Below, piece by piece: positions 11,140 through 18,938 of a stretch of 21,155 bases of DNA. The notes under the pieces were generated by a model. It did no database searches. It was not told the origin of the DNA and was given only the letters and a program-made list of their open reading frames with translations. Made by a program: the position numbers and the translations under genes. Source of the stretch: Amoeboradix gromovi (lineage: Eukaryota > Sanchytriomycota > Sanchytriomycetes > Sanchytriales > Sanchytriaceae); assembly GCA_018985225.1 (NCBI GenBank), contig JADGIF010000095.1:1-21155 (forward strand). The letters are read 5' to 3'. Within the stretch, counting starts at the first letter, position 1. The number at the start of each line of letters is the position of its first letter.

Positions 11140-11502
11140 ATGCCAAGAAAGAGACATTTGGTAAGAAAGCACTTCGATATCATTAAGCGGTCACCAACTA
11201 AAGAAAAAGGAGTATGCAAATACTGCAAAATACAAATCGGATTTAGTGTGTTACGCGGAAAGCAACACTTGAAAAAGTGTTGGAAGTGTCCACCAGAAGT
11301 GCTAAGAGAAGTTTCAGAGAGTGAAAGTCATTGTACTGAGATAAACACTTCCTTCAACGAATGGATATCCACTTATAAAATACCATTTGATGTTATAAAT
11401 ACTGAAAAGTTTCGCGATTTTATTGCTCAATTGAACGAGAATTGGGAACTTCCAAAACAGAAACATTGTGTTGATATTTCAATTCAAAATTTAATAAATT
11501 AA
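11140..11502 (+). CDS. short BED-type zinc-finger protein, probably hAT-transposase derived
   Basis: A 120-residue protein. Residues 9-50 form a BED-like finger: an aromatic-rich lead (RKHFDII), C26-x2-C29 and H43-x3-C47. After a linker, the sequence STYKIPFDVINTEKFRDFIAQLNENWELPKQ resembles the segment after the BED finger in hAT-family transposases (iPF.vv....F..ml..lnp.y.lPsR). The catalytic core and dimerisation domain are missing. No 19-nt intron that would extend the frame was found. An AATAAA hexamer 2 nt before the stop resembles the arrangement of resident genes. It may be a domesticated DNA-binding protein or a truncated transposon. The start is the first ATG in frame. Confidence 0.6.
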   Translation: MPRKRHLVRKHFDIIKRSPTKEKGVCKYCKIQIGFSVLRGKQHLKKCWKCPPEVLREVSESESHCTEINTSFNEWISTYKIPFDVINTEKFRDFIAQLNENWELPKQKHCVDISIQNLIN

Positions 11503-11620
11503 ACTAATATTTACTGTTGTAACTTTAAGGTTTGCTTTGTATTATTAGAACATAATTCTTGATTCTTTTCCTCCTTTTTATTCATTTATCCCCACGAAAC
11601 TAATATCCGATGAAATAATT

Positions 11621-11628
11621 TCACGTGA
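11621..11628. promoter_or_regulatory. TCACGTGA palindrome upstream of RPS22
   Basis: The 8-bp palindrome TCACGTGA ends 41 bp before the RPS22 ATG. It matches the RTCACRTG core bound by Cbf1-type bHLH factors, which regulate ribosomal protein genes in some yeasts. Function here is an inference from position and motif. Confidence 0.4.
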
Positions 11629-11669
11629 ATTATTAAAGTTGGTAGGATCTTTGAGTGAAATTATCTGAA

Positions 11670-12059
11670 ATGAGAGATTCAGTATTAAATGACACTTTAA
11701 AAACAATGGTAAATGCATCCCGCAGAGGTAAAAGACAGGTTCTTGTCAGACCTTCATCAAAGGTAGTAATTAAATTTTTAGAAGTTATGCAAAAGCACGG
11801 ATATATTGATGAGTTCGAAGAGATTGATGATAACAGATCAGGTAAAATTGTTATCCAGTTAAACGGAAGATTAAACAAATGTGGGTGTATCAATCCAAGA
11901 TTCAATATTGCTGTAACCGAATTAGAGAAGTGGGTACAAAACTTATTGCCATCTCGTAACTTTGGATATATCATCTTAACAACATCAGCAGGTATTATGG
12001 ACCATAAGGAAGCACGTCGAAAGCATGTTGGTGGTAAAATCTTGGGATATTTTTATTAA
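11670..12059 (+). CDS. RPS22: 40S ribosomal protein S22 (uS8)
   Basis: A 129-residue protein, full length for eukaryotic uS8 (130 in yeast). The sequence [21 protein letters not shown] at the start, then [23 protein letters not shown], and [24 protein letters not shown] at the end are near-identical to yeast Rps22. It is an rRNA-binding protein of the small subunit body. The ATG at 11670 gives the expected N-terminus. No intron interrupts it, although ribosomal protein genes are intron hot spots in many compact genomes. AATAAA follows the stop by 4 nt (12064-12069). Confidence 0.97.
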   Translation: MRDSVLNDTLKTMVNASRRGKRQVLVRPSSKVVIKFLEVMQKHGYIDEFEEIDDNRSGKIVIQLNGRLNKCGCINPRFNIAVTELEKWVQNLLPSRNFGYIILTTSAGIMDHKEARRKHVGGKILGYFY

Positions 12060-12097
12060 GTCGAATAAATAACAGCGTCCTTTCGTATCTTACATAA

Positions 12098-12320
12098 TCT
12101 TCATTAAAAGTCTTGGTTTCCTCAGAAATTAACAATGTTAACCGCTCCATTACTAAACTTGCGCACGCTTCCACTGCACCGAGGCTATATTGAATATGGA
12201 TGCAGAGTTCAAGTAGAAGTAAATTACTTCCGTAAGATCTCTATTCAGTTCCAGATGACATCTTCTATGTAAGTATATCTTCAAATTTGTTTTTCAGAGT
12301 TCCATACTATGCATTTGTCT
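12098..12320 (-). repeat. decayed TnpB/Fanzor 3'-end relic (copy C)
   Basis: It aligns end to end with the copy at 20281-20535, in the same orientation. A minus-strand conceptual reading gives YLHRRCHLELNRD against YTCTKCHLKIDRD. Then LHPYSI*PR and a terminal GNQDF* match LHPYSIPPQ and GNQDF*. Stops and frame changes mark it as dead. It lies between RPS22 and GPI2. Confidence 0.7.
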
Positions 12321-12644
12321 GACTAGTAATGCTTCACTACATACATCAAATCTACATTTCTCTTAGGAAGATGATTTCGCTTTTAAACCATTTTTATTTT
12401 CTTTCAGTCGAAGAGTGAGTTCTGTATCTCCTGGCGATCTCTTTGTATTTAATAAATTCTAATTGAGGTGATTTGGAGAAATTTGTCATAAAGAGAAAAA
12501 CGAATAACGAGTATAGCTCAGCAAAAAAAACTTAGGAAAGTAAGCTACTCGGGGTGTAAAATCCATGCAACTACCAGGAATGTTTTATTCAAATAAAATC
12601 AAAACTGTTTCTCGGAATGAACCTTAAATTTGAAGAATCTTTCT
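12321..12644. other. spacer upstream of GPI2, no gene seen
   Basis: AT-rich DNA after relic C. No supported ORF or structural RNA was seen. It presumably includes the GPI2 promoter. Confidence 0.4.
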
Positions 12645-13376
12645 ATGACACAAGTTCCCCAGAATTTTCCTGAATTAGTTATAAACCCATATCAAAAGAA
12701 ATATGACATATGGAAGCTGGTAAAGAACACAAATGTAATAATACAACAGATATCTATTGTATTTTTAACATTGGCGTTATATATGACTTTATTCTATAAT
12801 TTAATCCCCGTCAGAATCCTAATGTGTATCGGTATAGTGCTATTTATTATAACATCACCAACTAGGATACTTTCCGCTATATTATTATTAAACTTCCTGG
12901 CAGGTATATCGCCAATTTTAAAAACTTTGGCCAAAAGTATAAGCACGGATTCTATCTACCATCTAGCAGGGCTATTATACTTTTTAAACTTGCTATTGAA
13001 ATCCTACTCCGTTAGAAATAATACTCTTTTAAAAGACGGGATGGCAATGAATGCTGGGTACTGCGCTTCCGTATTGTTAGCAAGTAGATTGGAAAACTTA
13101 GAACAGGTATTTACTCTTTTAATGCTGTCAGTCTGCCTTCTGTGCTATATTCCATACTTGACCAGCACAATACATAACCAACTAATTAATAAAATCACAA
13201 CCACCTTGCTGCTGTCCATGGCTCTATTTAGCTGGGTATACTTGAACGAAAACATGGCGTGGCTTCTAATAGGGATAGTTGTGTGCATATCTGTTATATC
13301 CCCGCTTCTTTTTTTGCATTTGCAAAAGTACAAAAACGTATTAAGCGGACCTTGGGATGAGCCAAAAATTAGTTGA
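12645..13376 (+). CDS. GPI2: GPI-anchor synthesis subunit Gpi2 (PIG-C)
   Basis: A 243-residue polytopic membrane protein with about six to eight hydrophobic segments after residue 25. The family landmarks are SPILKTLAKSISTDSI, then LLNLLLKSY-like, then NAGYCASVLLASRLE, and the C-terminal SGPWDEPKIS. In the family it belongs to the ER complex that adds GlcNAc to phosphatidylinositol, the first step of GPI anchor synthesis. The ATG at 12645 gives MTQVPQNFPELVINPYQKKYD, typical for the family. The last 8 bp overlap the end of the convergent FLX1-like gene. No AATAAA is seen near the stop, so its 3' end must form within that neighbour. Confidence 0.9.
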   Translation: MTQVPQNFPELVINPYQKKYDIWKLVKNTNVIIQQISIVFLTLALYMTLFYNLIPVRILMCIGIVLFIITSPTRILSAILLLNFLAGISPILKTLAKSISTDSIYHLAGLLYFLNLLLKSYSVRNNTLLKDGMAMNAGYCASVLLASRLENLEQVFTLLMLSVCLLCYIPYLTSTIHNQLINKITTTLLLSMALFSWVYLNENMAWLLIGIVVCISVISPLLFLHLQKYKNVLSGPWDEPKIS

Positions 13377-14145
13377 GAGCTGTAAGAAACCTCTTAGTTG
13401 CCTCATATCCCGTCAAGGTTATCATTGATGCGGGAAGCACTCGAAATACACCTGGTAAGAGACCTCGATAAAATCCAAATAAATTATGTTCGTTATAGAC
13501 CAGCTTTATAATTTGAGTAGCACTGTGCCTGTTGTTCCGTTGTTGCAATCTCGTCCTAATAACTTGATAGGGATAGGTTATCGTAGTGGCAATCACTTTG
13601 GAAGATCCCGATGCCAAAAGATAGTTCAGGGTTGACCACTTGGAGTTATCTAAGTCAAATAGAGACTTGATGTTCTCATATGCAAAGAATTGAATGCCAC
13701 CATGTACTGTACCTAAGATGCCCATACCAAATCCAGCATACAACCGTGCCAATCCCTCCTTTTTTAAAATGGAATTAAAGCAGTTCAGAAATGAATCATA
13801 ATGCTTTGGTTCTGATATCATTCGTGTTTTGACTACAAAGAACGGATTGCTAAATGCCAGAGTACAAGCACCGGCTGCAGTCCCTGATAAAAATGAAGAG
13901 TCCGTTCTAGTCTTAAAATCAGAATAAATTAGAAAATATGACGACCAGGCTACTATGTTTCCCAACAAATTAGCATTGAGACCGGCATACCAATGTCGAT
14001 TTAAGTGTAGCCCAGAGATGGTTTGTCTTATGTTCAACTTGTTACCTTGTAAACTAACTTTAAGCGTGTCTAAAGGATGAAGGATAAGAGTTGCAGCAAA
14101 TGCTGCTATAGCACCCGACAAAGGCTCGATTAAAATTGTTATCAT
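13369..14145 (-). CDS. FLX1: mitochondrial carrier, Flx1/SLC25A32-like (FAD/folate type)
   Basis: A 258-residue protein with three carrier repeats. The Px[DE/Q]xx[KR] signatures are HPLDTLKVSLQ near 22-33, NPFFVVKTRM in the middle, and TYPYQVIRTRLQQR in the third repeat. The last is the SLC25A32/Flx1 pattern. Members carry FAD or folates across the inner mitochondrial membrane. It is slightly shorter than usual (about 300). The loops between helices are compact. The start ATG is 20 bp from the divergent SUI3 ATG, and the 3' end overlaps GPI2 by 8 bp. The carrier family is certain, the substrate less so. Confidence 0.83.
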   Translation of the reverse strand: MITILIEPLSGAIAAFAATLILHPLDTLKVSLQGNKLNIRQTISGLHLNRHWYAGLNANLLGNIVAWSSYFLIYSDFKTRTDSSFLSGTAAGACTLAFSNPFFVVKTRMISEPKHYDSFLNCFNSILKKEGLARLYAGFGMGILGTVHGGIQFFAYENIKSLFDLDNSKWSTLNYLLASGSSKVIATTITYPYQVIRTRLQQRNNRHSATQIIKLVYNEHNLFGFYRGLLPGVFRVLPASMITLTGYEATKRFLTALN

Positions 14146-14165
14146 TTCCCCTTGCTTTGGTCAAG

Positions 14166-14807
14166 ATGAGTTTAGAAGAAAACAACTCAGTAGAAAACAT
14201 ATCTGCAAGCGAGTCCGAGTCAATATCAAAGAAAAGTATGGATACAGTATCCACAAAGAAATCGAAAAAGAAGAAGAAGACAACTGAAGATGGCGAAAAG
14301 AAAAAGAAGAAGAAAAAGAAAGTTAAAAAAGAGGATGAACAAATACTGTCCTTGACTTACGACCAATTATTGGAAAGATTTTATGGAACGCTAAGAGAGA
14401 AGAATCCAGAACTTTTAGGCAAAAGAAAAATTAAAGTTTTGCCACCACAAGTGGAAAAGGAAGGGTCTAAGAAATCTGCATTTGTTAACATCGCTCAGGT
14501 TGCAAGTAGCTGCAATAGAACTATTGAGCAGCTAATGGAGTTTGTTTTTGTAGAATTAGGTACAAATGGGGCACTTGATCAAAACTACAGACTAATCGTC
14601 AAAGGTAAGTTTACTGGTAAGCAAATGGAAACGGTTATAAGAAGATACATACAAGAATATGTATTGTGTCCAACTTGTCGCTCTAGTGATACTATACTAA
14701 AGAAAGATAATAGATTGCTGTTCATTTTATGCAATGCTTGCGGAAGTTCACGATCGGTTCAAGCCATAAAACAAGGCTATCAAGCTCAGACAAGTCGCAG
14801 AAAATAA
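14166..14807 (+). CDS. SUI3: translation initiation factor eIF2 beta
   Basis: A 213-residue protein. The N-terminus contains lysine blocks (KKSKKKKK and a longer one near 45-55) that in the family bind eIF5 and eIF2B-epsilon. The core, residues about 63-165, contains YDQLLERFYGTLREKNPELLG and FVNIAQVASSCNRTIEQLMEFV. The C-terminal zinc ribbon uses C168, C171, C189 and C192. The protein is shorter than yeast Sui3 (285) because the N-terminal tail is reduced to two lysine blocks instead of three. The ATG at 14166 is 20 bp from the FLX1-like start. The stop overlaps AATAAA (14803-14808), 4 bp before the convergent TCA17-like stop. Confidence 0.94.
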   Translation: MSLEENNSVENISASESESISKKSMDTVSTKKSKKKKKTTEDGEKKKKKKKKVKKEDEQILSLTYDQLLERFYGTLREKNPELLGKRKIKVLPPQVEKEGSKKSAFVNIAQVASSCNRTIEQLMEFVFVELGTNGALDQNYRLIVKGKFTGKQMETVIRRYIQEYVLCPTCRSSDTILKKDNRLLFILCNACGSSRSVQAIKQGYQAQTSRRK

Positions 14808-14811
14808 ACCG

Positions 14812-15171
14812 TTATATGCTATGCTTCTTTATTATAGACATCATTCTTTCGTGTGCGAACTCACTCATTTGACTCGTGTAGAAAACATTTAAACTCATAC
14901 GTATCAACATCTCGTGAATGTCAGTAAAGCATTTCGTCAATTCGCTGTTACTAATTATAACCACTCTGAAAAGCGAGGTAACCAGAGCACTAACTTGTAA
15001 AGTGGTATTTGCGTAGTTTGTAAAGTTCTTATATACTGTTTGAGGATTATTCGCAACTAAATCGTCTATTACATCTAATAATCCATAAATGTAAAAATAG
15101 TCTAAAGTAGAGCTTACATTAGTAGCTTCGAATATAGGCCTGTCTTTCGAGTCAAAAATTATGCATGACAT
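14812..15171 (-). CDS. TCA17: TRAPP complex sedlin-family subunit (Tca17/TRAPPC2L or Trs20)
   Basis: A 119-residue protein of the longin-like sedlin fold. SCIIFDSKDRPIFEAT opens like the family's i.v...n.PlY. LDYFYIYGLLDVIDD matches the LkfhY.v..sLDvvDE of TRAPPC2L. The C-terminal FTDIHEMLIRMSLNVFYTS is the family's last helix and NPFY motif, with N-V-F-Y here. In the family it helps TRAPP vesicle tethering at the Golgi. TRAPPC2L fits better than Trs20 at the central YxxxxxLDVxDD segment, but the two paralogues are hard to separate by eye. Confidence 0.65.
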   Translation of the reverse strand: MSCIIFDSKDRPIFEATNVSSTLDYFYIYGLLDVIDDLVANNPQTVYKNFTNYANTTLQVSALVTSLFRVVIISNSELTKCFTDIHEMLIRMSLNVFYTSQMSEFAHERMMSIIKKHSI

Positions 15172-15369
15172 CTTTTGTTTGAAAAAAGCTATTCATGTCC
15201 TTCAAGCAGATACATTCTTCAAAACAGGAAAAAAACCGCTAGCTGTTTAAAAAACTAAATTGCTTTATTTATTAGCAATCCAAATAGAGTTATATTTATA
15301 ATACACAACATGAATGTAGAATAGAATATATGCATTTCGAAGCATCATTTAGAGCATTGCGTGAGCTGT

Positions 15370-16128
15370 CTATTCTGCAAGCTCACTTTGAATATTCGAA
15401 TAAACGTAGCTAAAATTGCACATCTGTTTGTTGTGCATAAAATAGTTTAAAAGCATAAACAGATGGCCATTTTCTTCGCTAAAGCCTATTGTTCTTTGCT
15501 TTGTAATGTATGGAATATACGAATACACATTCTGATACAACTGCTCTCTAATGACTTCCTCGGCAACATCCTGATTAGAGTAAAACTGGAGAGCGTTGTT
15601 ATTATGTACAGGTTTTGACACCGCATCTAGCTCATCCACTAGTGGATCGATATCGCCTTGGATTGCACACACCTTGAAAGATTTCACGACGGGCACAGGA
15701 AATGAAACCAGTTTGCTATTCCGCTCTACAAGATCCATCTTGTTGTAGATTCCGTATACGGGGATATCGACCTTCTTCAAATCGTCGAATATGGCACTAT
15801 CAAGCGTCTTCTGTGTTGCATCGACAACAAGGAATAAAATGTCGGCATGTATTTTCCATGGTGTTTTCTTTATTTCCGATTCCACATTGACGTTTCTCTT
15901 CACTAGCCCTGGGCTGTCTATGTAGCATATTGATCTTGCGGGATCTATGTATCGCATTTGAGCTCTTGTGGTTTGTGCTAATTTCGATGTGCTACAAACT
16001 GGCTTTTTCAACAACAAATTCAAGATGGTCGACTTACCTGCGTTGGCTAATCCTAGAAACTGGATTTTTGTCATTTCCTTGAGTCCACCCACTGCACTCT
16101 GCATCATACACTTAGTAGTTGCCAGCAT
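15370..16128 (-). CDS. Era-like GTPase, probably mitochondrial, with reduced C-terminus
   Basis: A 252-residue protein. G1 is GLANAGKST at 26-34. G2 is TTRAQ near 53-57. G3 is DSPG at 71-74. G4 is NKMD at 129-132, with a CAIQG at the G5 position. The TTRAQ plus DSPG pair is typical of Era, which in bacteria and mitochondria binds the 3' end of small-subunit rRNA. The remnant of the C-terminal domain (EEVIREQLYQNVYSYIPY) is present, but the KH-domain GxxG loop is not seen and the protein ends about 50 residues short of the family. A mitochondrial location fits the eukaryotic context but the targeting signal is not obvious. It starts 20 bp from the divergent unknown gene. Confidence 0.78.
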   Translation of the reverse strand: MLATTKCMMQSAVGGLKEMTKIQFLGLANAGKSTILNLLLKKPVCSTSKLAQTTRAQMRYIDPARSICYIDSPGLVKRNVNVESEIKKTPWKIHADILFLVVDATQKTLDSAIFDDLKKVDIPVYGIYNKMDLVERNSKLVSFPVPVVKSFKVCAIQGDIDPLVDELDAVSKPVHNNNALQFYSNQDVAEEVIREQLYQNVYSYIPYITKQRTIGFSEENGHLFMLLNYFMHNKQMCNFSYVYSNIQSELAE

Positions 16129-16148
16129 CCCAAATACCCTTGTTTGAT

Positions 16149-17885
16149 ATGAATTTCAATCTTCCAAGTTTGGATCTACCGCATTCAAAGGTTCCATCGC
16201 CCTGCTTGACCGAGTCCTTTCTGATCTCCAAAGTATCCGTGTCCCTGTTCATAACCCGATTCAGAATGAACAACGAAGCACCAAAACCCAGCGACTGGAA
16301 TTGCGTATTTTATAATCTGAAATACAGGGACCTCTTTCAGTGTCAGTTGCTGGGCCCAGAATTGCGCTCCCTCGAAGAGTACTGCACATCAACCAACCTG
16401 ACCACGTTCAAGTTTCTGGTCATGTTCTTAATGTTGACCAAGAGATGTAACAAAGGCACCATCATGTATTTATGCTACAAAGCACTGCATACGGACGACA
16501 GACTCGACAGATTCATGAAGACTATGATTGAGGAGAAGAGGCTCGATATCATGCTGCCTATATTTAGGATAGAAGCCGCCAAAAAGTCGTTTCCGAAACT
16601 CGAACTGGATCCGATGCAGCAGATCATCCGTAAGCCGGAGCTGGACAATGATCTTCTGGGCATTACCGTCGGTGTGGCAGATAACGGCCAGCGGCTCTTC
16701 CAGTTTGAGCAAGTTCCAGACAACGGCAACGTGTCCCAGATCAGTTTCGAATCTGCACGCAACCAGTCCCAGTTCCTACTGGAACCTCAATCCCCCACGA
16801 CTCCTAAGCGCAAGAACAGCAGATCAATCTCCCGCTTCACGTCCCCGGTAAAGAACCAGAACGACGACTTTGCAGCCAGCGATTTGCTTAGTTTGGACGA
16901 CGCAACAACCCCAAAATCTCCAAAAAGCCAGAGAAAGGGACTGGGAGCATCTCCGATTCTGTCTTTGCATTCCTCAACGACCCTGTCCAAGGCTGTTGTC
17001 AAGTCCGTCGATCCGCCTCAGTCACCCCATCAGGAGATCTTGCAGGAGTTGCAGCACAGTCCACACAGGCAATCAGTATTTGCAGCGGTGTCCCAAGTCA
17101 GCTATAGATCAGTTGAGCATAGGCCTAGCACCCCTCGACATTCAGTCACTGCTGAAAAGACATATTTAAGCGAATCAGGGCCCTCAAGTGATGGAGAGCC
17201 AGACTCGCCGTTGAAGAGCAAGCGTACGGACAAGGTGGATCTCCATGTTAGTAGTTCCGCGTTGTCAGAGATTCCGCAAAAACGAACAAAGTTGGGTAGA
17301 GTCCGACCTTCAAAAAGATCTAAGCAGCAGCCCGAGTCCTCCGAGGTCAATCTGGTGCTTTCTGCGTTGACATCTGCGCCAAACGGCTCGGAGATGGGTG
17401 AAGCAGAGCAGTCTGATAGCGACTCAGGAAACGCACCAGAGGCAGAAAATCGGGACAAACTCGGGCATACACCGGCCAGAAGAAGTGCACGCATCCATAG
17501 CCAGTCAGACATACCCTCGGCCATTTCAACGACTTCACAGCAGTCAAAGACCCCATCCAAGGCTGGTAGACGGAAGAGAAGCGCAAGATCAACGAAGAAG
17601 TCAAAGACGGACGCAGACGACACCGAGATAGCAAGCGGAGACACACTGAGCAATTTAAGAGAGATGACAAAACAGGCACTGGCAGAAGAGCTGGAAGAAG
17701 AGCTGGCACCGCCGCCGAGCATGGGAACACGCAGCAGAAGCAGATCCACATCAAGACCGCGGACACCCGTCAACGTCGGTAAATCTAGAAAGAGAACGAA
17801 ACCATTGGAGACACCATCAAGAGTAACAAGATCGCAAAGCAAGGCGGACCTGGGCTCACAGAAGAAGAGGATACCTAGTAAATAA
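16149..17885 (+). CDS. unrecognised nuclear-type protein, S/T-P-rich with basic C-terminus
   Basis: A 578-residue protein of no family I recognise. Residues about 1-180 look folded and helical (WNCVFYNLKYRDLFQ, then FLVMFLMLTKRCNKGTIMYLCYKAL). The rest is low complexity with many S/T-P sites (TTPKR, TTPKSPKS, SPTTP, RPSTPRH), acidic stretches and lysine/arginine blocks (GRRKRSARSTKKSK, KSRKRTK) suggesting nuclear localisation and cyclin-dependent kinase sites. The start could instead be the ATG at 16266. It is visibly richer in G and C than most genes in the window. It runs convergent with the coiled-coil gene, stops 13 bp apart. A role in chromatin, nuclear pore or cell-cycle structure is only a guess. 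Confidence 0.75.
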   Translation: MNFNLPSLDLPHSKVPSPCLTESFLISKVSVSLFITRFRMNNEAPKPSDWNCVFYNLKYRDLFQCQLLGPELRSLEEYCTSTNLTTFKFLVMFLMLTKRCNKGTIMYLCYKALHTDDRLDRFMKTMIEEKRLDIMLPIFRIEAAKKSFPKLELDPMQQIIRKPELDNDLLGITVGVADNGQRLFQFEQVPDNGNVSQISFESARNQSQFLLEPQSPTTPKRKNSRSISRFTSPVKNQNDDFAASDLLSLDDATTPKSPKSQRKGLGASPILSLHSSTTLSKAVVKSVDPPQSPHQEILQELQHSPHRQSVFAAVSQVSYRSVEHRPSTPRHSVTAEKTYLSESGPSSDGEPDSPLKSKRTDKVDLHVSSSALSEIPQKRTKLGRVRPSKRSKQQPESSEVNLVLSALTSAPNGSEMGEAEQSDSDSGNAPEAENRDKLGHTPARRSARIHSQSDIPSAISTTSQQSKTPSKAGRRKRSARSTKKSKTDADDTEIASGDTLSNLREMTKQALAEELEEELAPPPSMGTRSRSRSTSRPRTPVNVGKSRKRTKPLETPSRVTRSQSKADLGSQKKRIPSK

Positions 17886-17898
17886 CTATGAACCAATT

Positions 17899-18420
17899 TT
17901 ATTTGAGCAGTGACACGGCAGCCTGTATTTGCTGCTCGCGATCAAACGCAGATATCTTCATGGTGTGGATCACCTCTTCCTGAGATGACTGCTTCTGTTG
18001 CAGCGACTGGATAGCGCTCTTTAAAGACTGGTAGTTGGTCAACAGCTCCAGCCTCTCCTTTAGTTCTAAAACCTCTCTGGGGTGCTCATTGGTTGTCACC
18101 TTGTTTAGGAGAGACCTGTACTTTTTCGTTCTTAGCCGAGACTTGCCCAGCCGCCTTTCAAGCTTGCTTACGCGCTTCGATTTCCTACCCAGTCGAGACT
18201 GTAGCTGCTCTGAGATGGAGACCAGCTGGTTCATGGAACTTTCGAGCTCTTTGTTTATTCTGTGTTTCTTGGTAATCTCACCGTCGAAGCGCTCGGCGGC
18301 TCTTACAACCTTGAGGTACTCTGCTATTTTGTTGTCCAGTAGTGACTTGACATTCAGCGTTTTTTCTTTTTGACTCTCAAGTTCTCTTTCTGTGTTTCCA
18401 ATCTTGTGATGCTGAGACAA
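17899..18420 (-). CDS. unrecognised coiled-coil protein, start unresolved
   Basis: An open frame of at least 173 codons with strong heptad-like helices: basic in the middle (RLGRKSKRVSKLERRLGKSRLRTKKYR) and Gln/Leu-rich at the end. The first in-frame ATG is at 18234, deep inside the coiled coil. The same frame stays open upstream to about 18520 with protein-like content and the same raised GC, but contains no ATG. A TTG begins the listed span. Either the first exon is separate, or a non-ATG start is used, or the nine-A run near 18511 hides an error. I found no 19-nt intron that resolves it. The stop lies inside AATAAA (rc of 17898-17903). No function is recognised. Confidence 0.6.
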   Translation of the reverse strand: MSQHHKIGNTERELESQKEKTLNVKSLLDNKIAEYLKVVRAAERFDGEITKKHRINKELESSMNQLVSISEQLQSRLGRKSKRVSKLERRLGKSRLRTKKYRSLLNKVTTNEHPREVLELKERLELLTNYQSLKSAIQSLQQKQSSQEEVIHTMKISAFDREQQIQAAVSLLK

Positions 18421-18593
18421 TGCAATTTTCTGCAGAGCTTTTAAATTATCCGAGACATCCCTACAGCCACTTGATGCCGTGATAGCAGCTTTGGTGACTC
18501 TTTTTTTTTCAAGCGCTCAGTGCTTCTGTTTAAATATTTAATTTAAGTATTTGCAGGAAAAACGTGCGAATAGTTGATACAGCGAGAGTTTAA

Positions 18594-18794
18594 ATGCATC
18601 CACCTTATTCTGCCAGCCCAAATATTCTGAATAGAATTGGAGATTCAATTCTTTCGCTACAAGTTTCACTCATGTGCGAATTGCCTGTGAGATTAGAATT
18701 AAAACAAAATGCAGCTAATTGCTTTACGTTCTCAACTTGCATTCAATTAGACTTGTTCATTTTGCTTGAACAGCCATTGATTATGATTGTATAA
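18594..18794 (+). CDS. doubtful small ORF
   Basis: A 66-residue ORF with an ATG, in the space between the coiled-coil gene and the CHS4-like gene. The product is hydrophobic at the end (LDLFILLEQPLIMIV) and otherwise unremarkable. No family is recognised, and no AATAAA is close to its stop. Its position, divergent from the coiled-coil gene, would fit the window's layout, but it could be chance. Confidence 0.25.
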   Translation: MHPPYSASPNILNRIGDSILSLQVSLMCELPVRLELKQNAANCFTFSTCIQLDLFILLEQPLIMIV

Positions 18795-18938
18795 AGATTT
18801 ATTGTGATAACATAAATTCCATCACCCCAATAGCCGCCTTTTTGTCTCATTGTAATTAAATAGAAACAGTGCATCCATATCTTCTCATTTATCATAAAAT
18901 ATCGCGAAATCACCATTTAATTAGCACATTACTGAAGA

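Noticed and set aside
12269-12297. A GTAAGT...TTTTTCAG segment that resembles a 29-nt intron
   Set aside because: It lies inside relic C and aligns base for base with the zinc-finger segment of copy B, so the resemblance to splice sites is accidental. No coding frame needs it.
17102-17896. A 264-codon minus-strand ORF opposite the unknown S/T-P-rich gene, and others nested near it
   Set aside because: It is a Ser/Leu-rich mirror of the low-complexity coding strand in a GC-richer region, with no family signature. The plus-strand gene explains it.
18441-18459. A 19-nt GT...AG segment on the minus strand upstream of the coiled-coil gene
   Set aside because: It begins GTCTCG, lacks A at position 14, and removing it places a TAG stop in frame, so it does not solve the missing start.
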